A program made the translations under genes and the position numbers. Below the pieces are notes generated by a model that worked only from the letters and a program-made list of their open reading frames with translations, was not told the DNA's origin and searched no databases. Positions 36,991 to 50,030 of a stretch of 64,000 nucleotides of DNA are shown here, piece after piece (the stretch's first letter is position 1; every line of letters begins with the position of its first letter). The stretch comes from Lethocerus indicus (taxonomy: Eukaryota; Arthropoda; Insecta; Hemiptera; Belostomatidae), in the NCBI GenBank assembly GCA_019843655.1, contig JACDQD010000103.1, positions 9,424,001 through 9,488,000 on the forward strand. Direction: 5' to 3'.

Positions 36991-38650
36991 TTATGTCCGC
37001 TTCCACAAAACTCGTTTTGTGTTTCAACTTGTTAACTTGGTGAACGTCCACGCGGGGCCGTCGGGGCGTTTACAGATTGACTCCGGTTTATCGGTACATC
37101 GACAACTAATGGACAGAGAAGGGCGGCGGCGAGAAGCGGGAAGGATGCCAGAATATCGATGTTGTAGGCTGAGTCGAGCCCATCGGCTACTGTTACTAGG
37201 GCCGGTCGCTCCGGTATGCGGGTCCTCCCCCTCCCGCTGTTATATTAGAGGGCTACAATAGTTACCGAAACCAGTTTTCCTACCGTCCGCTCTTAACCAA
37301 AAAGGGAGGAAAAAATGTCCGGAAAAAAAGAACCGGGCGGCAGGCCGAACAGAACCGAGAGCGGAAGGTTTAGTGGCCCACGAGGCGGACGAGTCCCACG
37401 GGTTTTCAGGAACATTAATCATAATCGGAGGAGCGGTATGCGGCCCAATAAAGTATCGCCCTGTAATTAGATTCTTATTTCGTGTTTACTCGGCTCCCTA
37501 CAGACCGGTCCATGGCCTTCTGATCTAGCCGAATCCGATCGCGAAGCTTAATTAGTGGAAGTATCTCTCTCCGTTTAACGGATTGCCGCTGTCCAGGTTA
37601 CGAAAGGAAGACGTGTGCTGTCCTAACAGCCCGTTCCGAAGATTGGGACGACACGATCCACGAAATTCTCCGAACCGCCGACCGATTGATTAACTTTCAT
37701 CAATCAGCTGTCCATCGGGACGGATTATTAGGAACCAATAAGTTGCGAATAACTTTAATCTACACAACTGCAATCCATGTAATCCATCCCGTGTCAACCC
37801 ATTGAAACGTCCAATACCGATGATGGAAATGTGTGGCATCTCAAGATAATAAGAGCACCATTAGTTACAGTAATTGCCATCCCGTAAATATTTCAAATTG
37901 ATGCTATTATTTTTCAGGATTTATTAGCATATTGCAATTATACAAAAGCCAAGTTCGAGGATGGTAAGCGTTTAAACCGTTTAAATTAGCACTTTAACGG
38001 GTTTAACTGTCGTATCAACTGCTCCTTCCTCCGAACTCATAAGAGTTACAATGTCGGGACAGATTACCGTTAACTATAGAAACAGATAATGGAATAGGAA
38101 TAGAGAGCGGGAGATACGAGCTCTAGGTTGGAGAGCTGCGGTTTAACGGGGGCGTACAGAGCGCGTCGGTCGGTACGGGGACGCACTCGGGAGATAGCGG
38201 AATGGAAGTACCCATGGGAGTTTGGTCGATGGTAAGAGGGGCCAGGGGGGAGTGGGTACCCCGTGTAATGATAGGTTGCGGTAGATAACTATTCCGGGCG
38301 TACCGCAAATGTAGGTGGACCTCGGTTCCTAACTGCCGGGCGAGGTGGAATTCGGCCCGCGGAGACGCTCCCCAGTGTACAACCGACGGATCCTAAGCCC
38401 GTGGACACAAATACATGTGTTTACGGGGCCTCTGCCACCAAAACCGCCCATCACACGGGCAATAAATATTGCCTGGATTATACGTCCAAAGCGGTTTTAG
38501 TTCACGCTTCGGACCCGGCCCTAATGAACGGGTGAAGGAGGGACAAAAATCCCTTCCGAGAGTTTCCGTTTTGACGAAATTACTGGGATCTACCGCCGGG
38601 TGGACCCTTCGGCGATTTTCTGACAATGGGTACCTGCAGGTCCGAGCGAC
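36991..38650. other. GC-richer noncoding stretch
   Basis: Runs of GC-rich, CpG-containing sequence at about 37050-37450 and 38100-38600 open frames of 60-80 codons in several registers on both strands. None is recognised. Confidence 0.45.
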
Positions 38651-40525
38651 AAGATAAAGTAAAAATTACAGGCCGCTTATTTCCCAAAGTCAACAACACG
38701 AACAGTTATTTCATCCTTCCTTCCCTCGAGTCTATTCACGTTAAACAATATTAAATTATTTTAACGTTCGACGATTCTTTCTAACAAACAATCCATCCCA
38801 AACAGTATGGCAATCTCGATTTTCTAACAGTGTTGAGAGTAATGGTCCGAAAGAATACGAGTGACGAAAAGAATATTTTACTTCAAAATACAAAATCTTT
38901 TATGCTTTATGGTAGTAGATACGCGGACTGCAATGAACAGTTACGGGCTGAAATGCGCCGATACTTTAGGGGGCATTTCCAAGTAAATTGAAAAGAAAAG
39001 TCTCAATTTCGGCGCGGAATGGCCTTCAACACCACTGGAAGCTAAGAGAATACAGGTAAAAAGAAGAAAACAGGTAAAAATCGTGCGACTCTTATGCAAA
39101 TCAAATAGCTCTATCCCACCTCGAATTGGCAGCCCAAGTTCCGGGCACCTGCCAACATTTTTTTTTCATTGGTCACGCCAAGGTGTAAAACATTTATGTG
39201 ATTTAAGAAAAAAACCGTCTCGTCCCCGTTTATAAAAACTGAAATAATAAGCTCACTGCAACAGAGATTTCGACAGTTCCAATTCCGGCAGAGGTAGGCT
39301 ATTTTAAAGTTAGAATATGGTGGTTATAAAACGCAGAGTTGTAACTGTTACTTGTAATGGAGTAATGTTATAAATTTTAAAAAAGAGCAGATATATAATC
39401 CTTCGGAAATGTTTCCGAATCTTAGACATTTCATTTTCTTCACAGGGAAATGAAATCGGTTTCTGGAGAAATTCAAGTACCGTTAAATTTACTTCGGAAC
39501 ATTATTAATAATAGAAATTATATTATGTTGGTGGTATATTGCAGTATTAAAATCTTAATTACCGTATTGTGTTGTTTGCAATAATTGAACAGACCACCTA
39601 CGTAAACCCTAGTTTGATACACGCTAAATTCATATTAAATAAACCAGAGAATTTCTACGATGACTCTAATGGACGTTATAAATTCAGGCTACTTGCAAAA
39701 TATACTGATTGGGAACATAGGCCATACTTTAGTAGATGCTTCATTTATGAAGTTAACTAAGTCAATATTCATTCTGCGCGTTCTATGGCGACGTCCGGGG
39801 AAGAAAATAGGACCAGTAAGCGTGACCAACACAGGCGAAAGTATAATCAAATCGAGACATCTCCTAGAAGGAGGGCCGGCCGTAAAATCCGGGATCTGTT
39901 ACAGTGGAGAGATTCATCCCCCGATTCCGGAACGGAGTATAGTTTTATGAAGATGTCGTTAAAATAAAGCGCGATTCGGCGGGGCCCTCACGATCGGCAC
40001 ATTAGCATATTTATTTGGGCCGATTATCAGTTGGAGCCCGCCCAAGTCAACCGGGGCCGGGCCGCACGAGAGCAATAACTCAGCCGGCAGACCTCATCCT
40101 CTCCTCGGTCCCACTTCTCGGCGCATTTCTCTCTATATACGTGCCCAATTATTTTCTTATCTGGTTGTATTTTGCCCGGTCGAATAAGCCCCGGCCTTGG
40201 GACACCGCCGCCGAGCGCTTGGACTCCTTAATTAATTCCCGCTTATTTTATTGTAAAACATAAAATAAAAGACAGAACGAGAGAGTTCCGGACGCGCAAC
40301 AGGATGGGGCCGCGACCGAATAAATTTTGAACGCAGAGCTAAGAAAAACTCCCGTTCGGTCGGTTATGCTGAACGTAAAATACAGGCTTATGAACCCCGG
40401 GAGGAATATATCCGTGTTTGAAATTCGAAACCTCTCCTCGTACAACCTTAAATCCCGGCAGTGAGTCGTAACCCCGCCTTAATATATTGAGGAACATATC
40501 GCTCAACACACATTTTTCCTGACGA
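38651..40525. other. Noncoding DNA
   Basis: Two overlapping plus-strand frames (96 codons at 39660-39950; 60 codons at 39785-39967, ATG start) lie at the edge of a GC-rich patch (39780-40450). Neither matches a known family. A 7-bp inverted repeat, TCGGAAA and TTTCCGA, lies near 39404-39419. Confidence 0.45.
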
Positions 40526-40530
40526 GTTAT

Positions 40531-40561
40531 AGACCCGTTTCGGCCCTAGACCATCAATACC
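40531..40561 (-). repeat. Degenerate hammerhead-like motif
   Basis: On the minus strand: GGTA, TTGAT, GGTC-TAG-GGCC, GAAACGGGTC, TATA. Stem II can form four pairs (GGTC with GGCC, one U-G), followed by GAAAC and a UC. C3 is U, G8-A9 are lost, and stem III is changed to ACGGGT. A probable decayed copy. Confidence 0.4.
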
Positions 40562-40564
40562 GGA

Positions 40565-42225
40565 TATTTATACCAGTTGAATTATACAGTACTACTAACC
40601 ACGAATGCTCTCTGACCCGTTATTAGATACACGTACATCACCTCCTCTGTTCTGACAATTTGAATAAGGTAGCACTGTCACTACCGAGCTATACTGTCTA
40701 GCGTAGGAGCAGAAGAAATTAAGATATAAAATGTTTCTTTAAATATCAAGTAACTGGCGAATACGAAACAGTTGAGTGTCCAGGCTCTTGGATCGTACGA
40801 AAAGTTCCTGTTATCTACAATATTTAGTTATTTAGATTAAGCCAATCCCGTTGTTGACAGAGGACTTGGGTAAGATTCATCGCGATGTCATTGTTGGAGA
40901 GATAGATAACCATTGTTTAACCCCGCCGTGTTGTTAAACCATCCGTGATTTATGGGCCCGCTGGCTTAATGGCTTTTTCGAGCTAAGTTCAGGCCGCATG
41001 AACCCTTAAATAGTGAACAGGCCTCGGTCAGACTCACAATCTAGGCACGCCTCCACCGCGGGATAACAAAGACGTTAATTCGATAAACATTCAAAAAAGA
41101 TGGGACAACTTTTTATAATGATCCATTAAAACAGTTTTACAGTTACAGAACTCGAATCGCCATAATTATACCGGCAATAACGAGTGTTCGGATATAAATA
41201 TATACTATTAAAACTCACCCACATTGTAATTAAACAGCATCTGAATCATAATTTTCAAAACATTCTGAGCGAACCATTATTTTTAATGTAGTAGTTAGTA
41301 ACATCAGTATTAATTAATGTTCGGACGTTTCGGTCTATTTTAATCGGAATTCGTTCAAAATGTTCGACCACCTATTTCGTATTGGGCAACAAACGTCTTG
41401 ATAAAGACTAACTGACGTATAATTTTCATACAGTATAATATCCATGGCTAATATATAAGCGCATTAAACGACCTATAATTTCACAGTCCAGCGATTTTTT
41501 TATAGAAATAAATATACGAATGTAATAAATTGTCATTAACGCGTAAATATTCACTTCAAAAAACTGAGTTTAGAATCAATTCTGAGATGAATATCTCAGA
41601 TAAATATTAAACTATCAACAATACTTCGGAAATGATGCATCCCAGTGAGATCACCTGAAAGCTTCTAGGTCCTAATTAGAAATTAATTGACAGTACGGCC
41701 ATTAGTGGAATGTCGTCCTCTCCGTGGCAGGTCGTCAACTCTGCCAGCCCCTACAAGCTAAACCCATTTACAGTCGCCCAGAAGCGGACAAAATGTGTCT
41801 CCAGTTGAGACACTCTGAAGGGCTACAACAGCCCAACTGACCGCTGGTATCGATTAGCAGAAGCAACCGTCGATGCGAGGCGTCCTGAAGTCATTTTCTC
41901 CGACTCTTCCGAAATACCATCGTGTTCAGAGGACGCTGTAATTTTCTCAACTGTTGCTTCACGACCCCAAACAACGAATCTTCAGGAACAAAGCTCCTGA
42001 TAACTGCGTTTTCCCAGTTCAAAAATGGTTATTTTGAATATTGGATATCACAGTTTTGATTTTGATCTCAAACGGAAACAAATCATATAATTAATATACT
42101 AGAAATCGGTCTATTTATTAAAAACGTATTAATTTCATCTAATATTCGGTACAATTTGACACTGATATTGGTGTCAAAATCCCTGGGAGTATTCTACCTC
42201 TAAACAGTTCATGTCCGAAGAAGCC
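40565..42225. other. AT-rich noncoding DNA
   Basis: Unusually empty: no frame of about 60 codons or more from 40446 to 42229, and no clear repeat. Confidence 0.6.
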
Positions 42226-42229
42226 TCAA

Positions 42230-42447
42230 ATGCGTTATTCGGTATCTCCGGGTTGCAAACAGCGTCTTTACTGCGGTATTCTGTGCTCAAACTTCCCTGA
42301 TACGTGTCGATGGGCCATTTCTCAAATGCGCAAAAAGAAAATCACAAGAGGAGCCAGAAATCCGCCAGAACTCGAACCGAGACGCCTCGCGCCTAATAAT
42401 GTACAATTTATTATTTCCGCCGACTGCACGATCAAAGTGCGTTCGGT
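42230..42447 (-). repeat. tRNA-derived SINE-like element (best candidate)
   Basis: On the minus strand TCGTGCAGTCGGCGG (42417-42431) is close to the A box TRGCNNARYNGG, and GGTTCGAGTTCTGG (42365-42378) is a good B box, 38 bases apart, as in tRNA-derived SINEs. AATAAT and ATTATT between them could form an anticodon-arm-like hairpin. The tail would extend left towards about 42230; its end is not defined. A plus-strand frame here reads PPELEPRR, a usual by-product of a reversed B box. No acceptor stem closes it, so a functional tRNA is unlikely. Confidence 0.5.
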
Positions 42448-42824
42448 TGGTTCGGTACACGGCTAAATGCATTACCCGGAGATTATAAATCACACCTCAC
42501 AATTATAAGGGGCCAAAGCTGTACATTGTCTGCCATTCATTTTGCATTCGCCCTTGTCTGCTGCAACGTTCAATAGTACTCAAACTTCAATAGCATTAAT
42601 CCATACTTCGGTGAAATCGGGTCAAAATTATATCGGCCGCGTATTTATACTTGTGCCAGGATGTATTAATAAATTATATCTTTCATGAAACGTTCCAGGC
42701 TCATCTACATGGGAACTCTACGCATTTATATTGCTACGCATATATAAATAAATAAGTATCGAATAACGTTCTTTAGTAATATCTACTTCTGCAGGGTTTT
42801 TCATTCCCTGGTATAAATTATAAT

Positions 42825-42858
42825 GTACAATTATATTGTACCTCAGCATCCACTGAGG
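42825..42858. repeat. Two adjacent perfect hairpins
   Basis: GTACAAT (42825-42831) pairs with ATTGTAC (42835-42841). CCTCAG (42841-42846) pairs with CTGAGG (42853-42858). The two stems share one base and would compete or stack. Function unknown. Confidence 0.65.
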
Positions 42859-42869
42859 CAGCATGAAGT

Positions 42870-45180
42870 TGTTTATATTAATGTGTTACCGATTTATTAC
42901 CGATTGATAGAAATGAAACAAAAGTAAATTTTGTGAATCACATCGGATCTTGGAAGCCGGCGATTTCCACCACGTTTTTGCCCTCCCAGAGATTCCAATT
43001 TCACACGACGGATCGAGAAAATCGACCGAATCGAATCGAAGAGCCGAGTCCGGTCGTAACGGCCTATTATTGGCCGCCTACCGAAAGGTGGGTGCCGCTC
43101 GAACGCGCCACAGGTCGCGGGACGAGCATTTAAAAAAATCACCCAATAAATATCGCCCGCACGGACCGTGCGCTGAGACCGTGATCGATGGGCAGACGCT
43201 TGCCCCCGCCCCATAACTACCCCCAAATAATTAAGGGGCGCATGCCCCTCCCACCATGACCGGCCCCCAATAGAAAAAATGATGACAATAGATCAAGATC
43301 GTACCTTCGAAATGGCATAACTATTTTAGGCATTAAATAATTCAAAATTACGTCTAATACGACCGGATGCTTCCTAAAACTACGCGATTACATTTGTTGC
43401 CATTAAAGATACTTCATCGAAATTAGAATAAACTTTCTGATTCCTTTCATCCACGTGCGGGATTAAGAGGAAGGACTTGCCCGTGTGTCACCGTTAGTTG
43501 GTTGAATCGCTTCCTTGTAGGAAAGGCCCGCATATCGAGGCATCCGTCTACGGCGCCACTCGACCGGGAAGGCGCCATTCAACAGCGCACATCGTGTACC
43601 CCATGATAAATTACTCCTTCGCCAGTTTCATCCGCACGGCCGTAAAAACACGGGGCATTATACTTTTAAACGAATCTTTATACGCAGTTTCGGCCCTACT
43701 TATTCACATCTGGCGTACCGATTCGTTTATTATTTACTTCGGAATGCTGACCGAGGCATTCAGCCCAATCTGAGCGTTCAACGGCGTGACGAGGCGATGA
43801 ATGAAAAAAAATACTAAAGGGCTAGAATAAAAGCGATCAGAAAATATGAAATGTGATAATAAATAGAAACATTGAAAACCTCGGCAAGTCTTAAGAATCA
43901 TTAACCTTTAAAAAAAATACTCGTCCCGCTCTACCTACTGAAGACAAACTCGTACAAAAGGCGCCAATGTTCTTGAGAAACTCGCTGAGGATTAAAATAA
44001 TGGTTCTTGGGGAATGTCTGAATATTTTTTCCAAACACAAGGTCAGAGTAAGGTTCCAAGAATCTTCAATTTCCTCAGTTTCACCTATTACCCAAAGGAA
44101 TCTGGCTAACCGCGTATCAAGGTAAAACCCTCACTGAGCTTTTGCGCCGTAAGAAATCATCTTGTGAGAGATTGAAGTGAACTAAAGGGAGACGTAACTA
44201 AAGGTTCAGGAACGGGTCGGTCGTGGCGCGAGTCATGTCCCCAATTACGTTGGTTGGCCTCCGCCGTTCAGACATTCAGGCGCCTCTCGCAGCCGGCACG
44301 GGACCGAGGAGAAGTCCTGGGACTTCTGTCACGTACCTCCCAGGCATACCTCCCAGCCATCGCCCGACATATTAATTAGCCCCGGCTAAATTCTAGGAAA
44401 GTTTATTCATCTCCTATTTGTTTGGTGCCCACACATCCGTCAATTATTTTGCAATTGATATTATTCTGAAATTGTTGAAACTATATTAATGTCAACGGCA
44501 GTTGTAATGACATACACATAAAGAATTTAAAAATAATATAACCAGCCTTAATAGATCTGCCTACCAGTTCCGTTTACCAGAAACTGTGCATAAGCGTATA
44601 GGATTCGATACAAGAATTGGACGAGGATTTCAATACACGCTACATATCTAACGCGATTATATTTACTGGTCGTAACCAAAATATAAGTAACCGAAAATAA
44701 GGTAACATAAAATATGTTATTTAAAACAAACGTGTGTTGTATCTGCTGCTACTTTGGTAGGCGCGGGTGGGCATTTGTGCGCGTGTTTATTTTATCTGGG
44801 GACAAGGCTGCGCACTATACTGGCGGCCAACAGACGCCTCTCTGTTCCCTCACATTAACGCCTAGAGACACATCTAGTTTAGTGCCACAAGAACATCTCA
44901 ACTACCGAGTTAGAAAGATAACTTAGTTCAGATTTCTCTACTATATCGAAATTCTCTAGGAAATTCGTCGTCTTACTCCCTTTATTTTTATTTCAATGCC
45001 ACGTCTGCGAAATGTCTACTTATAATAAATAAGGCACCCGTGACGAAAACGTGAAGCGATACTTTCGAAATTCAGAGACATTTGATACCAAAAGTTCATA
45101 TTTGTGAGAATAATTACAAAGGAAAGACTAAATAGTAATAACCAAACAATGATATAACTTTCCGACGCGTTTTTGGTAAT
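42870..45180. other. Noncoding DNA
   Basis: A CpG-rich patch at about 42950-43260 opens frames on both strands (up to 109 codons), not recognised. CAGTTTCGGCCCTA near 43687 is a weak echo of the hammerhead 3' half on the minus strand. The stretch 43.8-44.7 kb is empty. Confidence 0.5.
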
Positions 45181-45186
45181 TTGTCA

Positions 45187-45215
45187 GACCAGTTTCGGCA
45201 TAACACAATTTTCAG
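45187..45215 (-). repeat. Degenerate hammerhead-like motif
   Basis: The minus strand reads CTGAAAA, TTGTGTTATGCC, GAAACTGGTC. C3 to A6, A9, G12 to A14 and the UC site are kept; G8 is A and stem II is weak. A 112-codon plus-strand frame starts beside it and so includes repeat sequence. Confidence 0.4.
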
Positions 45216-45219
45216 TACC

Positions 45220-47045
45220 AGAGTAAAATTCACGCGAAATATGACAAACGTGACAATTTATCGTTCTGTCGTTGTAATTTACAATCATCCTAATCGACGT
45301 CTGCAGATTTGGTTAAAACGATGTTATGAAAACCGCCCGGTAGTAAAAACACCAGGCTCCAATCCTGGAATTTTGGACATGTTCCAGTTCACAGAAATGG
45401 TTCTTAAAATGGAACAATGGGCAATCAGCAATTCCCGTCGCCAAAATTGGAGGAATTCATTGCCTCGAATGTATTTCTACTCTTACCATATACGTGGAGT
45501 ATTTAAGGACGCTACCTAAAACGTTTTTATTGGATATCCAATTAAGTCTCACAACGCCATCACGTCGATGATATTATAAAATCATTATTATTCAATTATA
45601 TATAGTCCACTAGACTAATCGACCACTATAAAATACGACACTGGTCCACACTTAAAATGTCGATTGCGTTCTTTTCTATTTCCGAGTGAGGTTATTAGGT
45701 TTTGAATAATACGGATTCACTCTTTACATTATGAAATACAGAAAGCAGGAATGAAAATAAACCATTAATATATTGTATAATTCGACCGTATATTCGGCCA
45801 TTTAGAGGCATTTCTCAGAACCTTTTTGGACACACCTGAAAAGATCGTAAAGCGTGATCGCGTATCTTATCTGCGCATCTTAACATGTTAATGACGACAT
45901 TTCCTTTAATTTCAGAGACAGTTTTAAAATAGTCATCCGTTTCCGAAATGTGCCAACCCCCCCTATACCCGTTTATTGTATAGTTTTTCAAACAGATAAT
46001 CATCGCCAAAGTTAAAGTTCCATTTATCAGATGGCCCAAACATTAGTGCAGAAAGGTGGAGCTTTAATCACTTTAAAAAATGTGACCGCAGTGGAAGCCT
46101 CGAAAGAAATGCAGAAATGCTCTATGAAAGTCTATTGATTACCTCACACAAAGTTTGTTAAAAAATATAAATTCTCGATTATTTTAATAATTATTTAAAG
46201 AATGATATATAATCTAGACAAATGCAAAAATATTCAAGACGATCATCTATTGGACAAACCATCTGATAGTAAGGAATAGTACCTAACAATGAACCGCATC
46301 TGTAGATAAACTCTTTAATTATCATAATTAGAGTCTGTTGTGACTTTGTTTCGAAATTATTAGCAATCATTATTTTGTTTTTACTGTCACAATGTTAGAC
46401 TTTCCCGCAAATAGCTCGAGGGAATTATAGGAACAGTGCTGTAGTTAAGGAGGTACAATACCGTCGTGGGCTTAGACTGCACGCGGACCGTCCTTTATTG
46501 TTCGGTCGCGTTCATGGGAAGGAAAATCGAAATAAAAAACCTAAATCCAGACACCGGCTCTTGAAGCTATTGTGGGACGGCGAAGGAGGCTGCGGTGGTC
46601 CCGACAGAGGGAGTATTCAACAAAGCTATTAACGCACACAAGTATTGTGAAGGCCGGTACGAAGGAGGAGTAACCGGCACAATAAAGGACCCCGGTGAGA
46701 AAGCACAAACAGGAAGGTCCCAATTGCACCGGGGGACGGGTCCACAACTTCGACACATATCAGACAAATCACGGGGCCCCTGGCTCCCTTGGGAGAGCTC
46801 TCCAACCTCTTTCACGCTTCCTTTTCTCAACTCCCGTCCCCATTCAAAATTCCTCCGATCGAGGACTCCGCCTATTCATAATTTTTGACGGGAAGTGTGA
46901 GCGTACGCGTCTGGCTCCTCGAGTTTTGTCCAGGTCTTTCGTGGGACTCAAAATCAACGCGGAAGTGTCAAGGAGATGCCCCCGAGAGTTCTGTGTGGGA
47001 ATTTACATCACCCCAATAGGTTTTGTCTCCTCTCGGTCTATTCCT
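45220..47045. other. Noncoding DNA with a GC-rich patch
   Basis: The stretch 45.3-46.4 kb is AT-rich and unremarkable. From about 46440 the sequence becomes GC- and CpG-rich to 47160 and opens long frames in three registers (154, 97 and 87 codons). The 154-codon frame reads through the hammerhead-like motif at 47048-47084, which argues against a gene. Confidence 0.5.
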
Positions 47046-47047
47046 CC

Positions 47048-47084
47048 GTTAGACGGGTTTTGGCTTCTCGCAGTCGTCAGTAGC
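47048..47084 (-). ncRNA. Hammerhead-ribozyme-like motif with intact CTGACGA core
   Basis: On the minus strand: GCTA, CTGACGA, C, TGC-GAGAA-GCC, AAAACCCGTC, TAAC. Core C3 to A9 is intact and stem I is GCTA with TAAC (three of four pairs). Stem II is weakened by one mismatch, G12 is A, and ACCGGT has become ACCCGT. The loop GAGAA is the same as in the copy at 55055-55082. G12 to A alone would be expected to abolish cleavage. Confidence 0.6.
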
Positions 47085-47089
47085 GCTCC

Positions 47090-48770
47090 GCTAACCTTAG
47101 TCATACATGTCAGTACCAAGTTCTCATTAGCAATTAAACTAAGTTCACCGCTTCTGTAGCTATCTTATATTTGAATGTAATACCATTCAATAAAATGTAG
47201 TTTTATTTCATTACATAAATATATATATAACGCGAGAGAATGATATATCATACGATTTCCTCTCTCCACTCTGCGATTCTATGCCGGATTTGACTACTTG
47301 GCATTGAATATTTTGGCCGTATAGATGGGCCACATTGTAAGTTTCTCATGCTACCGAATATAGCGAACATTGAACCCAATCAATGAGCGAATATGTTCTA
47401 TGCATATATAAATTTCCTATTCGTTAAAAAGATTCTATTTACAGGGCGATAAGTTAATCTACTCGCTTAAGGTTAAGGCTATCGGAGATAAACTTCAGCT
47501 TAAACACTAATGGCATTGTGAGTTCTATTTGTGGGGTGTCTAAATAGCAAGATGATAAAAAAGCGACGTGGCCCGCAGCTTGGGAGCTCAACGATGCACC
47601 GATAGGTTGGCCTAGACCGCATTCCATCTTGAAATTAATTGACTCCTTTGTTGCATCCGGAGGTTGTACATAAGAGGGCCCCACGCCCGGTTCGGACCCC
47701 ACTCTGATCCTCTTCGTCCTTGCTGCTGCTTCAAACTTAAATTTTATTCGGCCAAAACACACCTAACCATTCTGAACATATTCGCTCATAATAATCCCTA
47801 ATATTAGAGAAATGTTGTCTAAAAAACGTTCTTTAAAAACAATGAAGGTTCCAGTAACCCGTATTTCCATGCATAGTTTACATGATTTGCTTCAGTATAA
47901 TTGTGTAATAGATGTTATACATGTTTACTAATAAGCGATTAAAGCGGGGGAATAATGAATTGTTGAAAGAGAAGAACAGTTTTTCAGTTCCCACTCTGGA
48001 CATGGATGTGTGAACTCAAATCTAACCAACGGACAATCGCAGTAACATTATTTAAATGGATTGTGCAGTTATGAACCGAAAAGGTGATGTCGATAGTTGG
48101 TATAAATTATAAGTAAACGATGCCGACACAAGACACGGTTTTCCAGCGAGGGGCAAACATTTAGAGAGTCTAAATTTACTCCGAACTCCGGTAAAGTAAA
48201 AAATTTTAAGAACATCGTTGACACCTAAAAGGAATCCAATGGGGCAACAGCTTAGAGGGGGCACCGACAGTCTTACAATAGAATTCTGAAGTGTTTGCGC
48301 CGCCAGACCATGTAAACACCTAACATTGAGTTACATTTGCCCACGAGCCGTTCCGTTTATCCTGGACCAACAAACACGACTCGACGAGGCCGAGACGACG
48401 GTTACCGAACCGTTGACAAATACCGGGCCATTTCGGGCCCGTTCCTTTCTTTTCTACTCATAACAGGGAACGGTATTAACAGCTGGATGTGTTTCAAAAG
48501 GACCGGCACCAAACGCAATTCAGTTCCCATGGCGTGGAATCCTTTATGACACGCTAAGACGAGGGTGGTATTGTTTCGGCTGTTACAGTACCCACGGGTA
48601 ACCGAATAATAAATTTATTCGTAATACAATTTATTAGTTACCTGTTCGATTACAACTAGCGGCCTCGATAATCTGGCCTGTATTAAAAAATATTATTTCA
48701 TTTTAATCGAACTCAAATTTTCGTATTCAGTTTTGCCAAATTTTAGATTTTCAGTGATTTATTGGTCGAG
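47090..48770. other. Noncoding DNA
   Basis: No gene is recognised. Near 47611-47633, CCTAGACCGC and CCATCTTGAA resemble the two ends of a hammerhead-like copy with the middle lost; too short to call. GGTTCGGACCCC near 47689 resembles a B box but has no A box. Confidence 0.5.
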
Positions 48771-48774
48771 GGAA

Positions 48775-48798
48775 TAAACTGTGTTTTTCCACAGTTTA
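48775..48798. repeat. Perfect 9-bp hairpin
   Basis: TAAACTGTG (48775-48783) and CACAGTTTA (48790-48798) are exact complements around a 6-base pyrimidine loop. Confidence 0.7.
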
Positions 48799-48799
48799 C

Positions 48800-50030
48800 C
48801 AGTACAATAGCTCTAACGATTTCAATAGACATCAAATGGAAATATTCATGTAAGCTCTTTTTCGAGTTATCTTCCCAGGTGTACGACGATCAATAATAAT
48901 GTCGGTTTCACTTTTTTTCCAATTGCTCGAAACGCATTTCTAAATCGCATGCCCACGACATTGTCCCGGGAGTGGTCCCACAGGCTTTCACCTACGGACC
49001 GACTCCTTGAGCTCAATCCCACGCCGCCCCATACAATAATGCATACCTTACCGAAGAAAGGTAAGTTTCAATAATAGGGGCTTTCTAAAATAAATTAATA
49101 TATTTAAGATCCCTATCTCCGATACACATAATCTCTGTCGAAATAAATACAATTATCAGTAGCCTATCGGTCGAGTGTTTATGGCCCCTTTGAATACCGG
49201 CTTAATGGAGTTACTACACAAGCCGTTCCCTCCGTTAACGAGCATTGTTTTTACTGAACATAATCTCTACATCTTGAAGCTTTTTTATTGAAACCACTTG
49301 GACGGAGAGCCGTTTCGCGTACGTGAAACGTGTACTCGATCGGTATCGAAATAAACAATCGAGCCTCAGGTCGTGGCATACTTTAAATTATGCAAACAAC
49401 AAATGTTAAATTTATCAAGACTTATTCGAAGGCTCACGACTCTGTAAGTAGCGTATGTTGGCAGTTCTTTATAATTATCAAGAGCTACTTGCTTCGAAGA
49501 TAACCGTAAGTACTAACAAAAACCCCAGTAATATAATATACTATCGAATAATGGCAAATAATGAACTATCAACCTGAACATCCTCACAGAAATTGGAGCG
49601 CACTAAATATTTTCAGGAGTGGAAAAACCTTAGACCCAAAACGTAAATCAAAATTGAAACGGGGTGAAAAAACCGCAAACTTATAGGCCTTCTCATCTCA
49701 ATCGAAGTATTTTTCTCAGAGGTGGATTTCCATTCGCTGTAGAAGAATTATCCTTAATTACAAATAGAATAACTCCAGAATATTCATTTGAAAGCATAGT
49801 TGTATCAAAGAACCTCGTATCGCAGTTTCTGCACCGAAACTTTGTTCCATGCATACAGAATGTACCAGAATTTAAATTCTCAGACTAGGAATGATCTTAA
49901 AATTATACTGTCTTGTATCTACTCTTATTTGATGATAAATTTCAAAATTTCAGGACTGATGAAGGTCTCTGGGAAATATTTCGTTTTTATTACGGACCGT
50001 TAAAAGCTGGCTATCAACATCTGAGTTGAT
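48800..50030. other. AT-rich noncoding DNA
   Basis: No gene or repeat is recognised; frames are 74 codons or shorter. Confidence 0.6.

Noticed and set aside
45181..45519. 112-codon frame containing RRLQIWLKR, reminiscent of a homeodomain helix
   Set aside because: The homeodomain signature (KIWFQNRR) is absent, the frame starts inside a repeat motif and no other homeodomain residues are present.
46695..47159. 154-codon frame as a gene
   Set aside because: Reads straight through the hammerhead-like motif at 47048-47084 and overlaps other long frames on both strands.
47611..47633. CCTAGACCGC and CCATCTTGAA as a collapsed hammerhead-like copy
   Set aside because: The whole stem II and GAAA part is missing; only the two ends resemble the family.
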